Shown here: in pieces, positions 36,226-46,043 of the stretch
Layout: each line of letters starts with the position of its first letter
Position numbering within the stretch: the first letter of the stretch is position 1
NCBI GenBank assembly: GCA_014652975.1
Contig: BMZV01000007.1
Coordinates: 1 to 64,000 of the forward strand
Length of the DNA: 64,000 nt
Reading direction: 5' to 3'
Source: Kocuria marina
GTDB lineage: Bacteria; Actinomycetota; Actinomycetes; Actinomycetales; Micrococcaceae
Made by a program: the position numbers and the translations under genes
The notes under the pieces: model-generated
The model's input: the letters and a program-made list of their open reading frames with translations, nothing else
What the model was told of the DNA's origin: nothing
Databases searched by the model: none

Positions 36226-37290
36226 TCAGCGGATCAGCTCCCGCTCCGCCCATCCCGTGAGTCGTTCCGTGAGGGGCGCGGGGAGGTCCCCGGCGGTCAT
36301 GGCGTCCCGCGCCCGCTCGACGGCGATCTCGACCATCCGTGCCACGGCCGCGTCCGCGCCGGAGCGGGACAGCAGATCGCGGGCGTGGGCGACGTCGTCG
36401 GACGAAGCGGTTCGCTGCACGCAGCGTTCACGGAGCGCGCGCCACGCGGGGCCGTGCGGGCCGGACTCCACGAGGCAGCCCAGCACGGTGCGGCGCCCGG
36501 AGGTCAGGAACCGGGCCGGGGCGTCGTCGACCTCCGAGCCCGCGCACACGCTCAACTCCCCCGCGAGTGCATGGGCGACGCCGAGCGCGCGGCCGGCCTG
36601 CGCGAGGGCCGTGACCTGCGCGGTCGGGGCACCCCCGAGGACTGCTCCGGCGCGCAGCGGCGCCTCGAAGCACGGGACGGCGCTGCCGATCCGCAGGGCG
36701 TCGAGGACCTCCTGGCGAGAAACCGCCCCGGTGCGCCGCGCGTGTTCGGCGGCCATCCGATCCCCGGCGGCGGCGTGGAACGCAGCGTGGTCGAGGATGT
36801 CCAGGAGCTTGAGCAGGCGGGACTCCGGCGCGTGGGACGTCGCGATCATCCGGTAGGCGCCGGACAGGGCGAGGTCGCTCGCGAGGGCGTCGTCGGCCTC
36901 CCCGGCGGCATCGGTGTGGGCCGAGCGCGCCATGGTCGCGCCATGGGGCGAGAGGTCACTGGGCGTTGCGCCGCCGGGTGTCGTCTGCACGCCGTCGCGG
37001 AGCTCGAGGGACGCGCGGAGCAACTCGAAGGCGGCCGCCACCGCGTTGAGGACCGGGCGGGTGGGCCGGGCCGGATAGGACTCCGCCGCGGCCATCACGA
37101 GCCCCTGTTGCAGCCCGTCCCCGGGGCCGGTCACGCGGGCCACGCACTCCCAGACGTGCTCGTAGCCGGGACTCAGTTCGGCGGCCCGGCGACCGGAGTG
37201 CTCCAGGAAACCGCACAGTGCCGCGGCCGGGGTGAATTCCTGGGACCTACGCCCGGTTCCGCTGCTGGTGTAGGAGGACGTGGGCGTCAT
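36226..37290 (-). CDS. degenerate polyprenyl synthetase-like protein without DDxxD motifs
   Basis: 354 residues, normal for trans-isoprenyl diphosphate synthases. The frame matches the family along its length: PTRPVLNAVAAAFELLRASLELRDG where FARM should be, ASDLALSGAYRM, AVPCFEAPLRAGAVLGGA, and ALGVAHALAGELSVCAG where SARM should be. The first Asp-rich motif is reduced to ELRDG and the second to LAGELS, so Mg-diphosphate binding is lost. It could be a regulatory partner subunit or a decayed gene kept open. I chose ATG 37290; GTG 37308 is the alternative. Confidence 0.6.
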   Translation of the reverse strand: MTPTSSYTSSGTGRRSQEFTPAAALCGFLEHSGRRAAELSPGYEHVWECVARVTGPGDGLQQGLVMAAAESYPARPTRPVLNAVAAAFELLRASLELRDGVQTTPGGATPSDLSPHGATMARSAHTDAAGEADDALASDLALSGAYRMIATSHAPESRLLKLLDILDHAAFHAAAGDRMAAEHARRTGAVSRQEVLDALRIGSAVPCFEAPLRAGAVLGGAPTAQVTALAQAGRALGVAHALAGELSVCAGSEVDDAPARFLTSGRRTVLGCLVESGPHGPAWRALRERCVQRTASSDDVAHARDLLSRSGADAAVARMVEIAVERARDAMTAGDLPAPLTERLTGWAERELIR

Positions 37291-37322
37291 GGCACCATTC
37301 CAGCACACGCGTCAATGAGGGC

Positions 37323-37931
37323 TCAGACCCCTGGCATGAACGCGAGCTTGACGGCGATGAACAGCATGACCAGCCCCACACCCACATCCACGATCCGCCA
37401 GGTCAGCGGGGTGTTGAGCACCTGGGACAGGGCGCGCGCACCCCAGCCCAGCGCGGAGAACCAGATCACGGAACCGGTCATGGCACCGGCGGCGAAGATC
37501 CAACGGTGGTCACCGTGCTGATTGGCCAGGTTCCCGAGCATGAGCACGGTGTCCAGGTACACGTGGGGGTTCAGCCACGTGAGGGCCAGGGTGGTGAGCA
37601 CCGCGGTGCGCAGTGAGCCACCGCCCTCCTGAGCCGCCTCGAGGGTCTGGGGTTTCAGCGCCGACTTGAACGAGAGCACGGCGAATCCCACGAGGTAGAG
37701 GACCCCGGCCCAGCGGAAGATGTCCAGCAACCAGGGCGCGCGTTCGATCAGGAACCCGATGCCGGCGGTTCCCAGGGCGATCAGCACCACGTCCGAGGCG
37801 ATGCAGATCGCCACCACGACGCCCAGGTGTTGGCGGCGGATGCCCTGTCGCAGTACGAAGGCGTTCTGGGCCCCGATGGCCACGATGAGGGCCAGGCCCG
37901 TGAGGACACCGGGCAGGAAAGCTGTAGTCAC
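37323..37931 (-). CDS. LysE/ArgO-family amino acid exporter
   Basis: 202 residues, six hydrophobic helices. The LysE signature GLALIVAIGAQNAFVLRQGIRR is near 12-33, and the conserved TWLNPHVYLDTVLMLG lies in the middle. It exports lysine/arginine-type amino acids. The start is GTG 37931 (VTTAFLPG). The usual LysR-type activator (LysG/ArgP) is not adjacent. Confidence 0.9.
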   Translation of the reverse strand: MTTAFLPGVLTGLALIVAIGAQNAFVLRQGIRRQHLGVVVAICIASDVVLIALGTAGIGFLIERAPWLLDIFRWAGVLYLVGFAVLSFKSALKPQTLEAAQEGGGSLRTAVLTTLALTWLNPHVYLDTVLMLGNLANQHGDHRWIFAAGAMTGSVIWFSALGWGARALSQVLNTPLTWRIVDVGVGLVMLFIAVKLAFMPGV

Positions 37932-37971
37932 CCGAACAAGTTACCGCCCACGTGAGCTTGCTGACATTCGG

Positions 37972-38012
37972 TTTACGGTGCCACGGCACAGCACGTATAG
38001 TTTCTGAAGAAA
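37972..38012 (+). promoter_or_regulatory. promoter with MarR-type palindrome at the start site
   Basis: -35 TTTACG (37972-37977), 18 bp, -10 TATAGT (37996-38001). A perfect 12-bp palindrome TTTCTGAAGAAA (38001-38012) sits on the expected start point, 54 bp before the nitroreductase ATG. MarR proteins bind sites of the TAGTTTCT type; the MarR gene downstream of the nitroreductase is the likely regulator. Confidence 0.65.
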
Positions 38013-38065
38013 TTATTGCGGACGCCCGATGAACCGGGTGTCCGACGCCGTAGAAAGGACGTGCC

Positions 38066-38680
38066 ATGACCGTCATGACCGCTGAACATTTGGCCCTTGC
38101 GATTACCGAGGAGGATGCCGACCGTCTGTTTTTCGACGCCCGCACCGCGAACCACTTCACGGACGAGCCCGTGACCGAGGACGAGAAGCGCGCCATCTAC
38201 GAGATCACCAAGATGGGCCCCACCGCGTTCAACTCCCAGCCCCTGCGCATCACGTGGCTGGAGACCCCCGAGGCCCGCGAGCGCCTGGTCCAGCACATGA
38301 GCGGCAGCAACCAGGAGAAGACCCGCAAGGCCCCGCTGACCGCAATCCTGGCCTACGACGAGAACTGGCACACCCGCTTCCCCGAGTTCCTCCCCGCCGC
38401 CCCGCAGCTGCAGGGCATGTACGACGACAACGATGATCTCCGCCTGACCAGTGGCAAGGCCAACTCCCACATCCAGGTGGGCTACTTCATCGTGGCCGCG
38501 CGCGCCGCGGGTCTGGCCGCCGGGCCCATGACCGGTTTCGACGCCGAGGCCGTGGACCGGGAGTTCTTCGCCGGGACGGGCAAGCGCTCGATCGTGGTCG
38601 TGAACCTGGGGCACCCCGTGGCCCCCGCCTACGAGCGCGGCCCCCGCTTCCTCGAGGACGACGTCACAGAGACCCTCTGA
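38066..38680 (+). CDS. nitroreductase-family malonic semialdehyde reductase (RutE-like)
   Basis: 204 residues of the FMN nitroreductase fold. FDARTANHFTDEPV, the FMN-phosphate RTANHF segment, MGPTAFNSQPLRITWL and VGYFIVAARAAGLAAGPMTGFD are typical of RutE/YdfN. In pyrimidine breakdown it reduces malonic semialdehyde to 3-hydroxypropionate, but no rut genes are nearby, so a general detoxifying reductase is equally likely. The convergent MarR gene and the promoter palindrome suggest stress-dependent control. Confidence 0.87.
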   Translation: MTVMTAEHLALAITEEDADRLFFDARTANHFTDEPVTEDEKRAIYEITKMGPTAFNSQPLRITWLETPEARERLVQHMSGSNQEKTRKAPLTAILAYDENWHTRFPEFLPAAPQLQGMYDDNDDLRLTSGKANSHIQVGYFIVAARAAGLAAGPMTGFDAEAVDREFFAGTGKRSIVVVNLGHPVAPAYERGPRFLEDDVTETL

Positions 38681-38686
38681 CCCGGG

Positions 38687-39160
38687 TCAGTCCCCGCTCG
38701 ACTCCTGGGCCCGCGCGAGCTTGGCCAACACCGGCAGCGCGGCGTCCAGGAGGTCGAGTTCCTCGGCACTCAATTCGGACAGCACATCCGCGACCCGTTC
38801 ACTGCGGTGCTGATCCTCACGCGCGAGCACCTCTTCCCCCTGCGGGGTCAGCGACACCAGGACGGCCCGCGCATCGGTGGGGTCCGGATCGCGTTGCACG
38901 AGTCCGGCCTTGCTCAGCCGGTCCACGCTCTGCGTGGCCGTGGGGGTGCGCACCCCGAGGTTCGAGGCGATGCTCGTCATGCGGGCACCGCCCGGTTTGA
39001 GCATGGTCAACAAGCTGATCTGCTGACTCGTGAGCTCCCGCGCCCCCTCCATGCTGCGTAGGAAGTACACCCCTTGGCGCAGCACCGCACGCAGTCGCGC
39101 GGCGCTGCGCAGCATGCGGGCTCGGCGGTCGTCGGCGGCCGGAGCGTGCGAGGAGTCCAT
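38687..39160 (-). CDS. MarR-family transcriptional regulator
   Basis: 157 residues: LTSQQISLLTMLKPGGARMTSIASNLGVRTPTATQSVDRLSKAGLVQRDPDPTDARAVLVSLTPQGEEVL is a complete MarR winged helix. It converges on the nitroreductase gene with 6 bp between them. It is divergent from the CoA-transferase with only 17 bp between starts, so the two share a promoter zone. It likely acts on the TTTCTGAAGAAA site. Confidence 0.9.
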   Translation of the reverse strand: MDSSHAPAADDRRARMLRSAARLRAVLRQGVYFLRSMEGARELTSQQISLLTMLKPGGARMTSIASNLGVRTPTATQSVDRLSKAGLVQRDPDPTDARAVLVSLTPQGEEVLAREDQHRSERVADVLSELSAEELDLLDAALPVLAKLARAQESSGD

Positions 39161-39177
39161 GACTCACAATCCTAAGC

Positions 39178-40710
39178 ATGCGCGGTACGGCCTCCTCCCG
39201 CGTGAACCCCGCGGAGCGCGCCCGTGTGCTTGAATCGTGGCCCACGGTTCCGGCCCCGGGAGGCAGCGGCATGCAGGAGATCCTTTCGGCACTCGACGGG
39301 CTGCTCCCGCGCGCGAGTGAGCACGCGGCGACCGCGGTGCACGGTAGTGGTCGGTACTGGTCCGGACCGTTGGACGTCCAGCGGCTGGCGGTTTCGGGGG
39401 TGGGGCTGGCAGTGGCGGGCGCCCAGCAGCTCGCCCGCACCATGGGCCATCGGGACAGCGTCATCACGGCGCGGCTGCCGGAGGTCATCGCGGCGTTCGA
39501 CTCGGTCTCCCACCTCCGCCTCGACGGGCAGTCCCTGCCCGGCTTCGCCCCGTGTTCCGGTTTCTTCCCCGTGTCGGACGGCTGGCTGCGCACGCACGCC
39601 AATTACCCGCACCACCGCGAGCGTTTGTTCCGCGCCCTGGACATCACGCACGACGACGCCCTCGCACCCGCCCTCGCCCAGCTCACCGGGGAGCAGGCCG
39701 AGTCCCGGATCGTCGCCGAGGGCGGCATTGCCGCTCGCGTGGCCACGGAGCAGGAATGGCGCGCAGATGCGGCGTCCGAGTCGGGGCCGTGGCTCGAGCT
39801 CACCCCGGCGGACATCCCCGTCCGAGTGTTCGACCGTGACGGTTCCGGCGCGTCGATCCGTTCGTCCGATTCCGCAGGCTGTCCGTCCAGTTCCGTGAAG
39901 GGTCCGTTCGCGGCACCGCGGGGGACGGCGTCGCTCACTCCCCTGGCGGGCGTACGCGTGGTCTCCCTGACCCGGGTGATCGCGGGCCCCACGGCCACCA
40001 AGTTCCTGGCAGCCCTGGGCGCGGACGTGCTGCGCATCGACCCTCCCGCCCTGCCCGAACTGCTCGGCCAGCACCTGGACACCGATTCGGGGGTGCGCTG
40101 CGTGTCGTGGGATCTGGCGGATCCCGCGCGGGCGGAGGATCTGGCCGACGCCCTGGACGCCGCGGACGTCCTGCTCACGGGGTACCGGCCCGGCTCCCTG
40201 ACCGATCTCGGTCTCGCCGCCGCGAGCATCCGCGACCGCTTCCCCCACCTGGTCCACGTGGAACTCAGCGCGTGGGAGCCTTCCGGCCCTCGGGGCGGGC
40301 AGCGTGGATTCGACAGCATCGTCCAGGCCGCCACGGGGATCGCCCAACACTACGGTGCGCGGGACGAGCACGGTAAGTGGCGCCCCGGGGCCCTACCGGT
40401 CCAGGCCCTGGACCACACCGCGGGCTACGGCATGGCCGCCGCGGCCTGCGCGCTGCTCGCCACGGGGACCGCGGGCCACGCACGGGTGTCCCTCGAACGC
40501 ACCGCGCGGGCCCTGTTGGATGCGCGCACTCTCCGGACCGCGCAGGACGCCCATCTCTCCCCCGCGACCCTGACCGCGCCCACCGACCACGGGATGCTCG
40601 AGTACGTCCCGTCGCCGGTCCGCGTCCACGGCGCTCGGCCTCCGGCGGAAGCACCGCGGTGCGAGCACGACGGCGTCAGAGGTCCCGCAGCACCTGCGCG
40701 AACCGCTTGA
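39178..40710 (+). CDS. class III CoA-transferase (CaiB/BaiF family)
   Basis: 510 residues. Two CaiB-like halves are present. The second begins at about 255 (TPLAGVRVVSLTRVIAGPTATKFLAALGADVLRIDPP), with the following WDLADPARAEDL and DRFPHLVHVELSAW, and QRGFDSIVQAATGIAQHYG. The catalytic Asp expected in family III enzymes cannot be fixed with certainty here (HLDTDSG or GFDS are candidates). It transfers CoA between carboxylic acids; substrates unknown. The 3' end overlaps the convergent aminotransferase by 35 bp. Confidence 0.85.
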   Translation: MRGTASSRVNPAERARVLESWPTVPAPGGSGMQEILSALDGLLPRASEHAATAVHGSGRYWSGPLDVQRLAVSGVGLAVAGAQQLARTMGHRDSVITARLPEVIAAFDSVSHLRLDGQSLPGFAPCSGFFPVSDGWLRTHANYPHHRERLFRALDITHDDALAPALAQLTGEQAESRIVAEGGIAARVATEQEWRADAASESGPWLELTPADIPVRVFDRDGSGASIRSSDSAGCPSSSVKGPFAAPRGTASLTPLAGVRVVSLTRVIAGPTATKFLAALGADVLRIDPPALPELLGQHLDTDSGVRCVSWDLADPARAEDLADALDAADVLLTGYRPGSLTDLGLAAASIRDRFPHLVHVELSAWEPSGPRGGQRGFDSIVQAATGIAQHYGARDEHGKWRPGALPVQALDHTAGYGMAAAACALLATGTAGHARVSLERTARALLDARTLRTAQDAHLSPATLTAPTDHGMLEYVPSPVRVHGARPPAEAPRCEHDGVRGPAAPARTA

Positions 40711-41860
40711 CGCCCTCCCGGATCCGCGCGGGAGCAACACCGGAGAACGCGAGCCGCACCGCGTCCGAGTCCCGGCCATCCATGTAACACGCCGAGCCCG
40801 GTACCAGGACCACCCCATGGGCGATCGCCTCCGCGAGGACGTCCTTGCCCACCAACCCGTCCGCCGTGACCCACGTGAAGAACCCGCCCGTGGGCGTGGT
40901 CCACCGCGCGGAGGACGGCATGAACTCGGTCAACGCCGCGTCCATGGCTTCCCAGCGCTCGCGGTACAGGGTCACAGCGTTGTCGAGCGCGGGCTCCCAG
41001 TGCTCGGAACCCACCCACGCCGTGACGAGGGACTGTGCCAGGTTGGACGGGTGGATCACCACGGACTCCGCGGCGATCTGCAACCGGCCCCTGACCTCCG
41101 GGGGAGCCGCGATCCAGCCGATCCGCAGCCCCGGGGCGAAGATCTTGGAGAAGCTGCCCAGGTGGATCACGTGCTCCGGGTCCATCCCGTGCATCGAGGC
41201 CAGGGGCTGCGCGCGGTCGAAGGACAGCAGGGCGTAGGGATCGTCCTCGATGATCATCACGTCCCGATCGGCGCACACCCGCACCAGTTCGCGCCGCCGC
41301 TCCACCGGCATGGTCACGCCCGTGGGGTTCTGGAAACTGGGGATCACGTACACGAACGGGACGCGCTCACCCTGCGCCGCGGCGTCGTCCAACGCGTCGG
41401 CGACGGCGCTCGGGTCCATGCCGTGCTCGTCCACCGGGACGTGACGCACGTCCACCTCGTACGCGCCGAACACGCCCAGCGCACCCACGTAGGTGGGGCC
41501 CTCGGCCAGGATCACGTCCCCGGGATCGCAGAACAGCTTGGTCACGAGGTCCAACCCGGCTTGGGACCCGGTGGTCGGCAGGACGTCCGCCTCCGTGACC
41601 GTGGACCCGCCCCGCGCCATGAGCCGCACGCTCAGTTCGCGCAGGCCCGCGGTCCCCGCGCCGGAACCGTACTGCAGGATCTCACCGGCGCGCTCACGGA
41701 TCAGCTGCGCGGCCAGATCCCCCACGGTCCCGCCCGGCAGCACGGACAGATCCGGGTTGCCCCCGGCCAGGGACACCACCGAGGGGTCCATGGCCGTCTC
41801 GAACACCGCGCGCACCGGGGAGGGCCGGAACTCCCCCGCGCGGGACGCGAACGCGCTCAT
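40676..41860 (-). CDS. PLP-dependent aminotransferase, class I (LysN/KAT-like)
   Basis: 394 residues. ISL-type N-terminus [57 protein letters not shown] and [17 protein letters not shown], in which the Lys binds PLP. It resembles 2-aminoadipate/multi-substrate transaminases without a GntR head. The start ATG 41860 overlaps the stop of the agmatinase gene by 4 bp (ATGA). Together they suggest degradation of an amine- or guanidine-containing amino acid. Confidence 0.9.
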   Translation of the reverse strand: MSAFASRAGEFRPSPVRAVFETAMDPSVVSLAGGNPDLSVLPGGTVGDLAAQLIRERAGEILQYGSGAGTAGLRELSVRLMARGGSTVTEADVLPTTGSQAGLDLVTKLFCDPGDVILAEGPTYVGALGVFGAYEVDVRHVPVDEHGMDPSAVADALDDAAAQGERVPFVYVIPSFQNPTGVTMPVERRRELVRVCADRDVMIIEDDPYALLSFDRAQPLASMHGMDPEHVIHLGSFSKIFAPGLRIGWIAAPPEVRGRLQIAAESVVIHPSNLAQSLVTAWVGSEHWEPALDNAVTLYRERWEAMDAALTEFMPSSARWTTPTGGFFTWVTADGLVGKDVLAEAIAHGVVLVPGSACYMDGRDSDAVRLAFSGVAPARIREGVKRFAQVLRDL

Positions 41861-42894
41861 CGCTGGCCCCCGTAACGGGCACCCGAAATGCCATAGGCGG
41901 GGCCGTCCGCGGACGCGCCGGCGCCCAGGCTGATGAGCGAGATCAGCTCGTAGACCACGTGGGCCGCGGCGATCCCGGTCAGTTCGGCGTGGTCGTAGGC
42001 GGGGGCGACCTCCACGACGTCGCACGCGACGACGTCCAGACCGCGCAGACCGCGCAGGATCTCGAGGACCTCGCGGCTCGTGATGCCACCGGCCTCGGGC
42101 GTGCCGGTGCCGGGGGCGTGGGCGGGGTCCAGGACGTCGATGTCCAGGGAGACATACAGCGGGCGGTCCCCCACGCGCTCGCGCAGAGCCGCGACCACGG
42201 CGTCCACGCCGGAGCGCATGACGTCCGCGGAGGAGACGATCTCGAAACCGAAGCGAGCGTCGTCGTCCAGGTCCTGGGTGCCGTAGAGGGGCCCGCGGGT
42301 GCCCACGTGCATCACGGCGTCCGTGTCGATGATGCCTTCCTCGAACGCCCGGCGGAACGGGGTGCCGTGGGTGTACTCGGCACCGAAGTAGGTGTCCCAC
42401 GTGTCCAGGTGGGCGTCGAAGTGCAACAGCGCGATCTTGCCGTGCCGTGAGTGGGCGGCGCGCATGAGCGGCAACGCGATCGTGTGGTCCCCGCCGATCG
42501 CCACGACCTTGGTGGACTCCCCCATGAGCTCCTTGGCGGCGGTCTCGATGGACGCGATGGCCTCGGGGATGTCGAACGGGTTGCCCACGATGTCCCCGGC
42601 GTCCGCGACCTGCAGGTGGGCGAACGGCGAGTGGTTCTGCGCGGGGTTGTAGGGGCGCAGCAACCGGGAGGACTCGCGCACGTGATTCGGACCGAAGCGC
42701 GCACCGGAACGGTAGGAGACGCCCGAGTCGAACGGCACGCCCACCACGGCGATGTCCGTGTGCTCCACCTGATCCGTGCGGGGCAACCGCGCGAACGTGG
42801 CCGGCCCGGCCCACCGCGGTGTCAGGGCCGCGTTGACGGGGCCCACCCGTTGCTCACCCGCTGCATTGGTTTCGACGACGCGTTCCGGTTCCAC
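41857..42894 (-). CDS. speB: agmatinase-type ureohydrolase
   Basis: 345 residues of the arginase/agmatinase family. All Mn-binding motifs are present: [23 protein letters not shown] and [22 protein letters not shown]. It hydrolyses agmatine or another guanidino compound, such as guanidinobutyrate, to urea and an amine. I choose GTG 42894 because AAGGAG stands before it; longer starts lack this. Divergent from the symporter gene, which likely imports its substrate. Confidence 0.88.
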   Translation of the reverse strand: MEPERVVETNAAGEQRVGPVNAALTPRWAGPATFARLPRTDQVEHTDIAVVGVPFDSGVSYRSGARFGPNHVRESSRLLRPYNPAQNHSPFAHLQVADAGDIVGNPFDIPEAIASIETAAKELMGESTKVVAIGGDHTIALPLMRAAHSRHGKIALLHFDAHLDTWDTYFGAEYTHGTPFRRAFEEGIIDTDAVMHVGTRGPLYGTQDLDDDARFGFEIVSSADVMRSGVDAVVAALRERVGDRPLYVSLDIDVLDPAHAPGTGTPEAGGITSREVLEILRGLRGLDVVACDVVEVAPAYDHAELTGIAAAHVVYELISLISLGAGASADGPAYGISGARYGGQR

Positions 42895-43108
42895 AGCTGA
42901 ACTCCTTACCTCCCGGGGATCACCCGGGGACGTGCACCGCGGTTCTCGGGGCGTGGTTCCCACGAACACGGCACCCGCGGCGGCGTGAACCACCACCGCG
43001 GTGATACTTTTTGTGACCTGGTGCATAGAACCCTAGTGCCAACCACCCCGCCCACGAGCGCATCCGATCGCGCGCGCGGACACCCCGAGTTCTGTCGAGG
43101 AGACCCCC

Positions 43109-44319
43109 GTGAACGTCCTGGTCATCGTGCTGTACCTGATCGCCATGGTGGTGATCGGGCTGTGGGCGGCACGCCGCGCCCGCACCGCCACCGATTACCG
43201 GGTGGCCGGGCGCCGGCTGGGAACGGGGTTGTACACCTCCACGATGGCCGCCGTGGTCCTGGGCGGCGCCTCCACCGTGGGCGGTGTGGGTCTCGGGTAC
43301 CAGTACGGGATCTCCGGGATGTGGCTCGTGGTGGCGATCGCCGTGGGCCTGGGGGTCCTGAGTCTGTTCTTCGCCGCGCGCATCCAGTCGCTCAAGGTCT
43401 TCACCGTCTCCCAGATGCTGCAGTTGCGCTACGGCGCCAAGGGCGGGGCCACGGCGTCCTCTTTCGTGATGCTCGCGTACACGATCATGATCGCGGTGAC
43501 CTCCACCGCGGCGTACGCGGCGATCTTCTCCGTCCTGTTCCCGATCTCCCGGCCGTGGGCCATCCTCCTGGGTGGCGCCGTGGTGATCGCATACTCGGTG
43601 CTCGGTGGCATGTGGTCCATCACCCTCACGGACCTCATGCAGTTCGTGTTCATGACCGTGGGGATCTTCGCGATCCTCCTGCCGTTCTCGCTGGCCGCCG
43701 GGGGTGGGTGGTCCGGGATCCGTGAGCGGCTGGACTCCTCCTTCTTCGACCTGGGCGCCATGGGTCTGCAGGGGATCATCACGCAGTTCGTGATCTACGG
43801 ATTCGGCATGCTGATCGGCCAGGACATCTGGCAGCGCGTGTTCACCGCCCGCTCCCCCGGGGTCGCCCGCTGGGGCGGGGTGATCTCCGCCGGGTATGTG
43901 GCCCTGTACGGCGTGGCTGGCGCCCTGATCGGCACCGCTGCGGCCGCCGTTCTTCCCACCCTCGAGATGCCGGACGAGGCCTTCGCGGCCATGGCCCAGC
44001 AGCACGTCCCCGTGGGCCTGGGTGGTGTGGTGCTCGCCGCGGGCGTCGCGGCCATGATGTCCACCGCCTCCGGGGCCACGATCGCCGCGGGCTGCTGTGG
44101 CCGCGCGCCACCGCGGCCGGCGCCATGTGGTCCATGGGGGTGGGGGTTGTAGCCACAGTGGCGGGCATGATGGTCTTCGGGGTGCTCGCCAACGCACCCA
44201 TCTACATGGGGCTGATCGCCTCCGCAGTGGTGTTCGTGGCGGTGTCACTCATGAGCAGGCCCACCCCGTCCGACGTCAGTCAGGAATGGAACCGACGGAC
44301 TCAGGAGTCCAAGGCATGA
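43109..44319 (+). pseudogene. sodium:solute symporter with internal deletion and frameshift
   Basis: From ATG 43109 a good SSS-family N-terminus runs for about 330 residues (NVLVIVLYLIAMVVIGLWAA, GGASTVGGVGLGYQYGISGMW, helices 1-8 or so) up to MMSTASGATIAAG near 44092. Homology then continues in another frame (LLWPRATAAGAMWSMGVG) to the end at 44319. About 110 residues with two to three helices are missing at the junction, and the deletion is out of frame. The predicted protein ends at 44152 after a wrong tail. It overlaps the ThDP gene by ATGA, so operon structure is preserved. Confidence 0.82.
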
Positions 44320-46043
44320 GCAACGAGAACACGGTCACCGCCGCCCCCGGGGGGTTCGAGAACCCGGCGGGGGCGGCGTCGTCGCACCCCGAGCGCACCA
44401 CGGCCCGTGCCGTCCTGGAGACGCTGCGCGGCTACGGGATCGACACGGTCTTCGGCATCCCGGGCACGCACTCGCTCGAGTTCTACCGGCCGCTGCGCGA
44501 GCTGGGGATCCGCCCGATCACCACGCGCCACGAACAGGGCGCGTCCTACGGCGCGGACGGTTGGTCCCAGGTGCGCGGGCTGCCCGGCGTGGTCATCACG
44601 ACCTCCGGACCCGGCCTGCTCAACTCACTGTCCGGCGCGGCCACCGCGTACGCCGAGTCCCGGCCCATGATCCTGCTCTCCCCGGGGCGGCCCGTGGGAC
44701 ACGACTTCCGGGACATCGGCTCGCTGCACGAGACCAAGAACCCGTCCGCCGCGGTCAATGCGATCGTGGGCGTGTCCCGGCGCGTGACCTCCGCCGCCGA
44801 GGCCGTGACCATGATCCACGACGCCATGCGCGACTTCGCACACTCCCGGCCGCGGCCCATCCACATCGAGATCCCCCTGGACATCCTCGAGGCCCCCGCG
44901 GACGTCCCCGAGTCCGCGACCGCACCCCGCCCCCTGGGCGAGCCCGCGCCGGCACCGGAGGCCGACGTCGCCGCGGCCGTCGAGGCGCTCGCCGCGAGTG
45001 AGCGCCCGGTCATCCTGGCCGGCGGTGGTTCCCTGGCCGCCGGGGAGCACCTGCTCGAGCTGGCCGAACTGCTCGAGGCACCCGTGATCACCACGACCAA
45101 CGGCAAGGGAGCGATCCCCGAAAAACACCGGCTCTCCCTGGGCGCGGACCTGCGGCTGAGCACGGCCCACGAGTTCCTGCGCTCGCGGGACGCCCTGCTC
45201 GTGATCGGCTCCAAGGTGGGCGAGGCCGAGCTGTGGGGCGGCGACATCACCCCGCAGGGGCCCGTGGTGCGCGTGGACATCATGCGCGACCAGATGCTGT
45301 GCAACCTCACCCCGGACGTCGAGGTCCCGGGCAACTCCGCCGCGGTGGTCCCCCAGTTGCTCGCTGGTCTGCGGGCGCGGGCCGACGCCGGGGGGCCCGG
45401 CCACGCCGCCGGCTCGGCCGACGTCGCCGACTCGGATGCGGCGGGCGACGTCGCGCCCTCCGCGCGGACGGCACCAGACCTGCGCGAGGTCTTCGATGCG
45501 ATGGATGAGGAGGGCCGCACGTGGGCCCCCGAGCTCGCGGCGCTCAACGAGACCATCATGGACGTGGTCCCGGACGACACGATCCTGGCGGGCGACTCGT
45601 CCCAGGTGACCTACATGGGATCCACCACGTTCTTCCGCGCACCCGTTCCCCACTCCCTGCTCTACATGGGGACGTACGCGACGCTGGGTTACGGCCTGCC
45701 CGCGGCGATCGGCGCCAAGCTGGCCGCGCCCGAGCGCCCGGTGGTGTGCCTCGTGGGGGACGGCGCCCTGATGTTCTCCATCCAGGAACTGATGACCGCG
45801 GTGGAACTGGGCCTGGACCTGCCCGTGATCTGCGTGGACAACGGCGGCTACGGGGAGATCCGGCAGAACATGGTGGACCGCTCCATCCAGCCGCTCGGTG
45901 TGGACCTCGTGCAGCCGGACTGGGTGCGCTTGGCCGAGGGCTTCGGCGCCACTGGCCTCCCCGCGACCATGGACACCCTCGCGGACACGGTGCGCACGGC
46001 GCTGGAGACCAAGGGGACGAGTTTGGTGCACCTCAAGATCTGA
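44316..46043 (+). CDS. thiamine diphosphate-binding enzyme (acetolactate synthase-like)
   Basis: 575 residues with three domains. The N-terminal ThDP domain (YGIDTVFGIPGTHSLEFY, catalytic Glu in TTRHEQGASYGADGW) is followed by a central domain. The C-terminal PP domain carries GDGALMFSIQELMTAVELGLDLPVICVDNGGYGE (GDG...NN-type motif). Similar proteins accompany agmatinase/guanidinobutyrase genes in actinobacteria and probably act on a 2-oxo acid from the pathway. The ATG overlaps the symporter stop. An Asp/Ala-rich linker lies at about 355-390. Confidence 0.87.
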   Translation: MSNENTVTAAPGGFENPAGAASSHPERTTARAVLETLRGYGIDTVFGIPGTHSLEFYRPLRELGIRPITTRHEQGASYGADGWSQVRGLPGVVITTSGPGLLNSLSGAATAYAESRPMILLSPGRPVGHDFRDIGSLHETKNPSAAVNAIVGVSRRVTSAAEAVTMIHDAMRDFAHSRPRPIHIEIPLDILEAPADVPESATAPRPLGEPAPAPEADVAAAVEALAASERPVILAGGGSLAAGEHLLELAELLEAPVITTTNGKGAIPEKHRLSLGADLRLSTAHEFLRSRDALLVIGSKVGEAELWGGDITPQGPVVRVDIMRDQMLCNLTPDVEVPGNSAAVVPQLLAGLRARADAGGPGHAAGSADVADSDAAGDVAPSARTAPDLREVFDAMDEEGRTWAPELAALNETIMDVVPDDTILAGDSSQVTYMGSTTFFRAPVPHSLLYMGTYATLGYGLPAAIGAKLAAPERPVVCLVGDGALMFSIQELMTAVELGLDLPVICVDNGGYGEIRQNMVDRSIQPLGVDLVQPDWVRLAEGFGATGLPATMDTLADTVRTALETKGTSLVHLKI

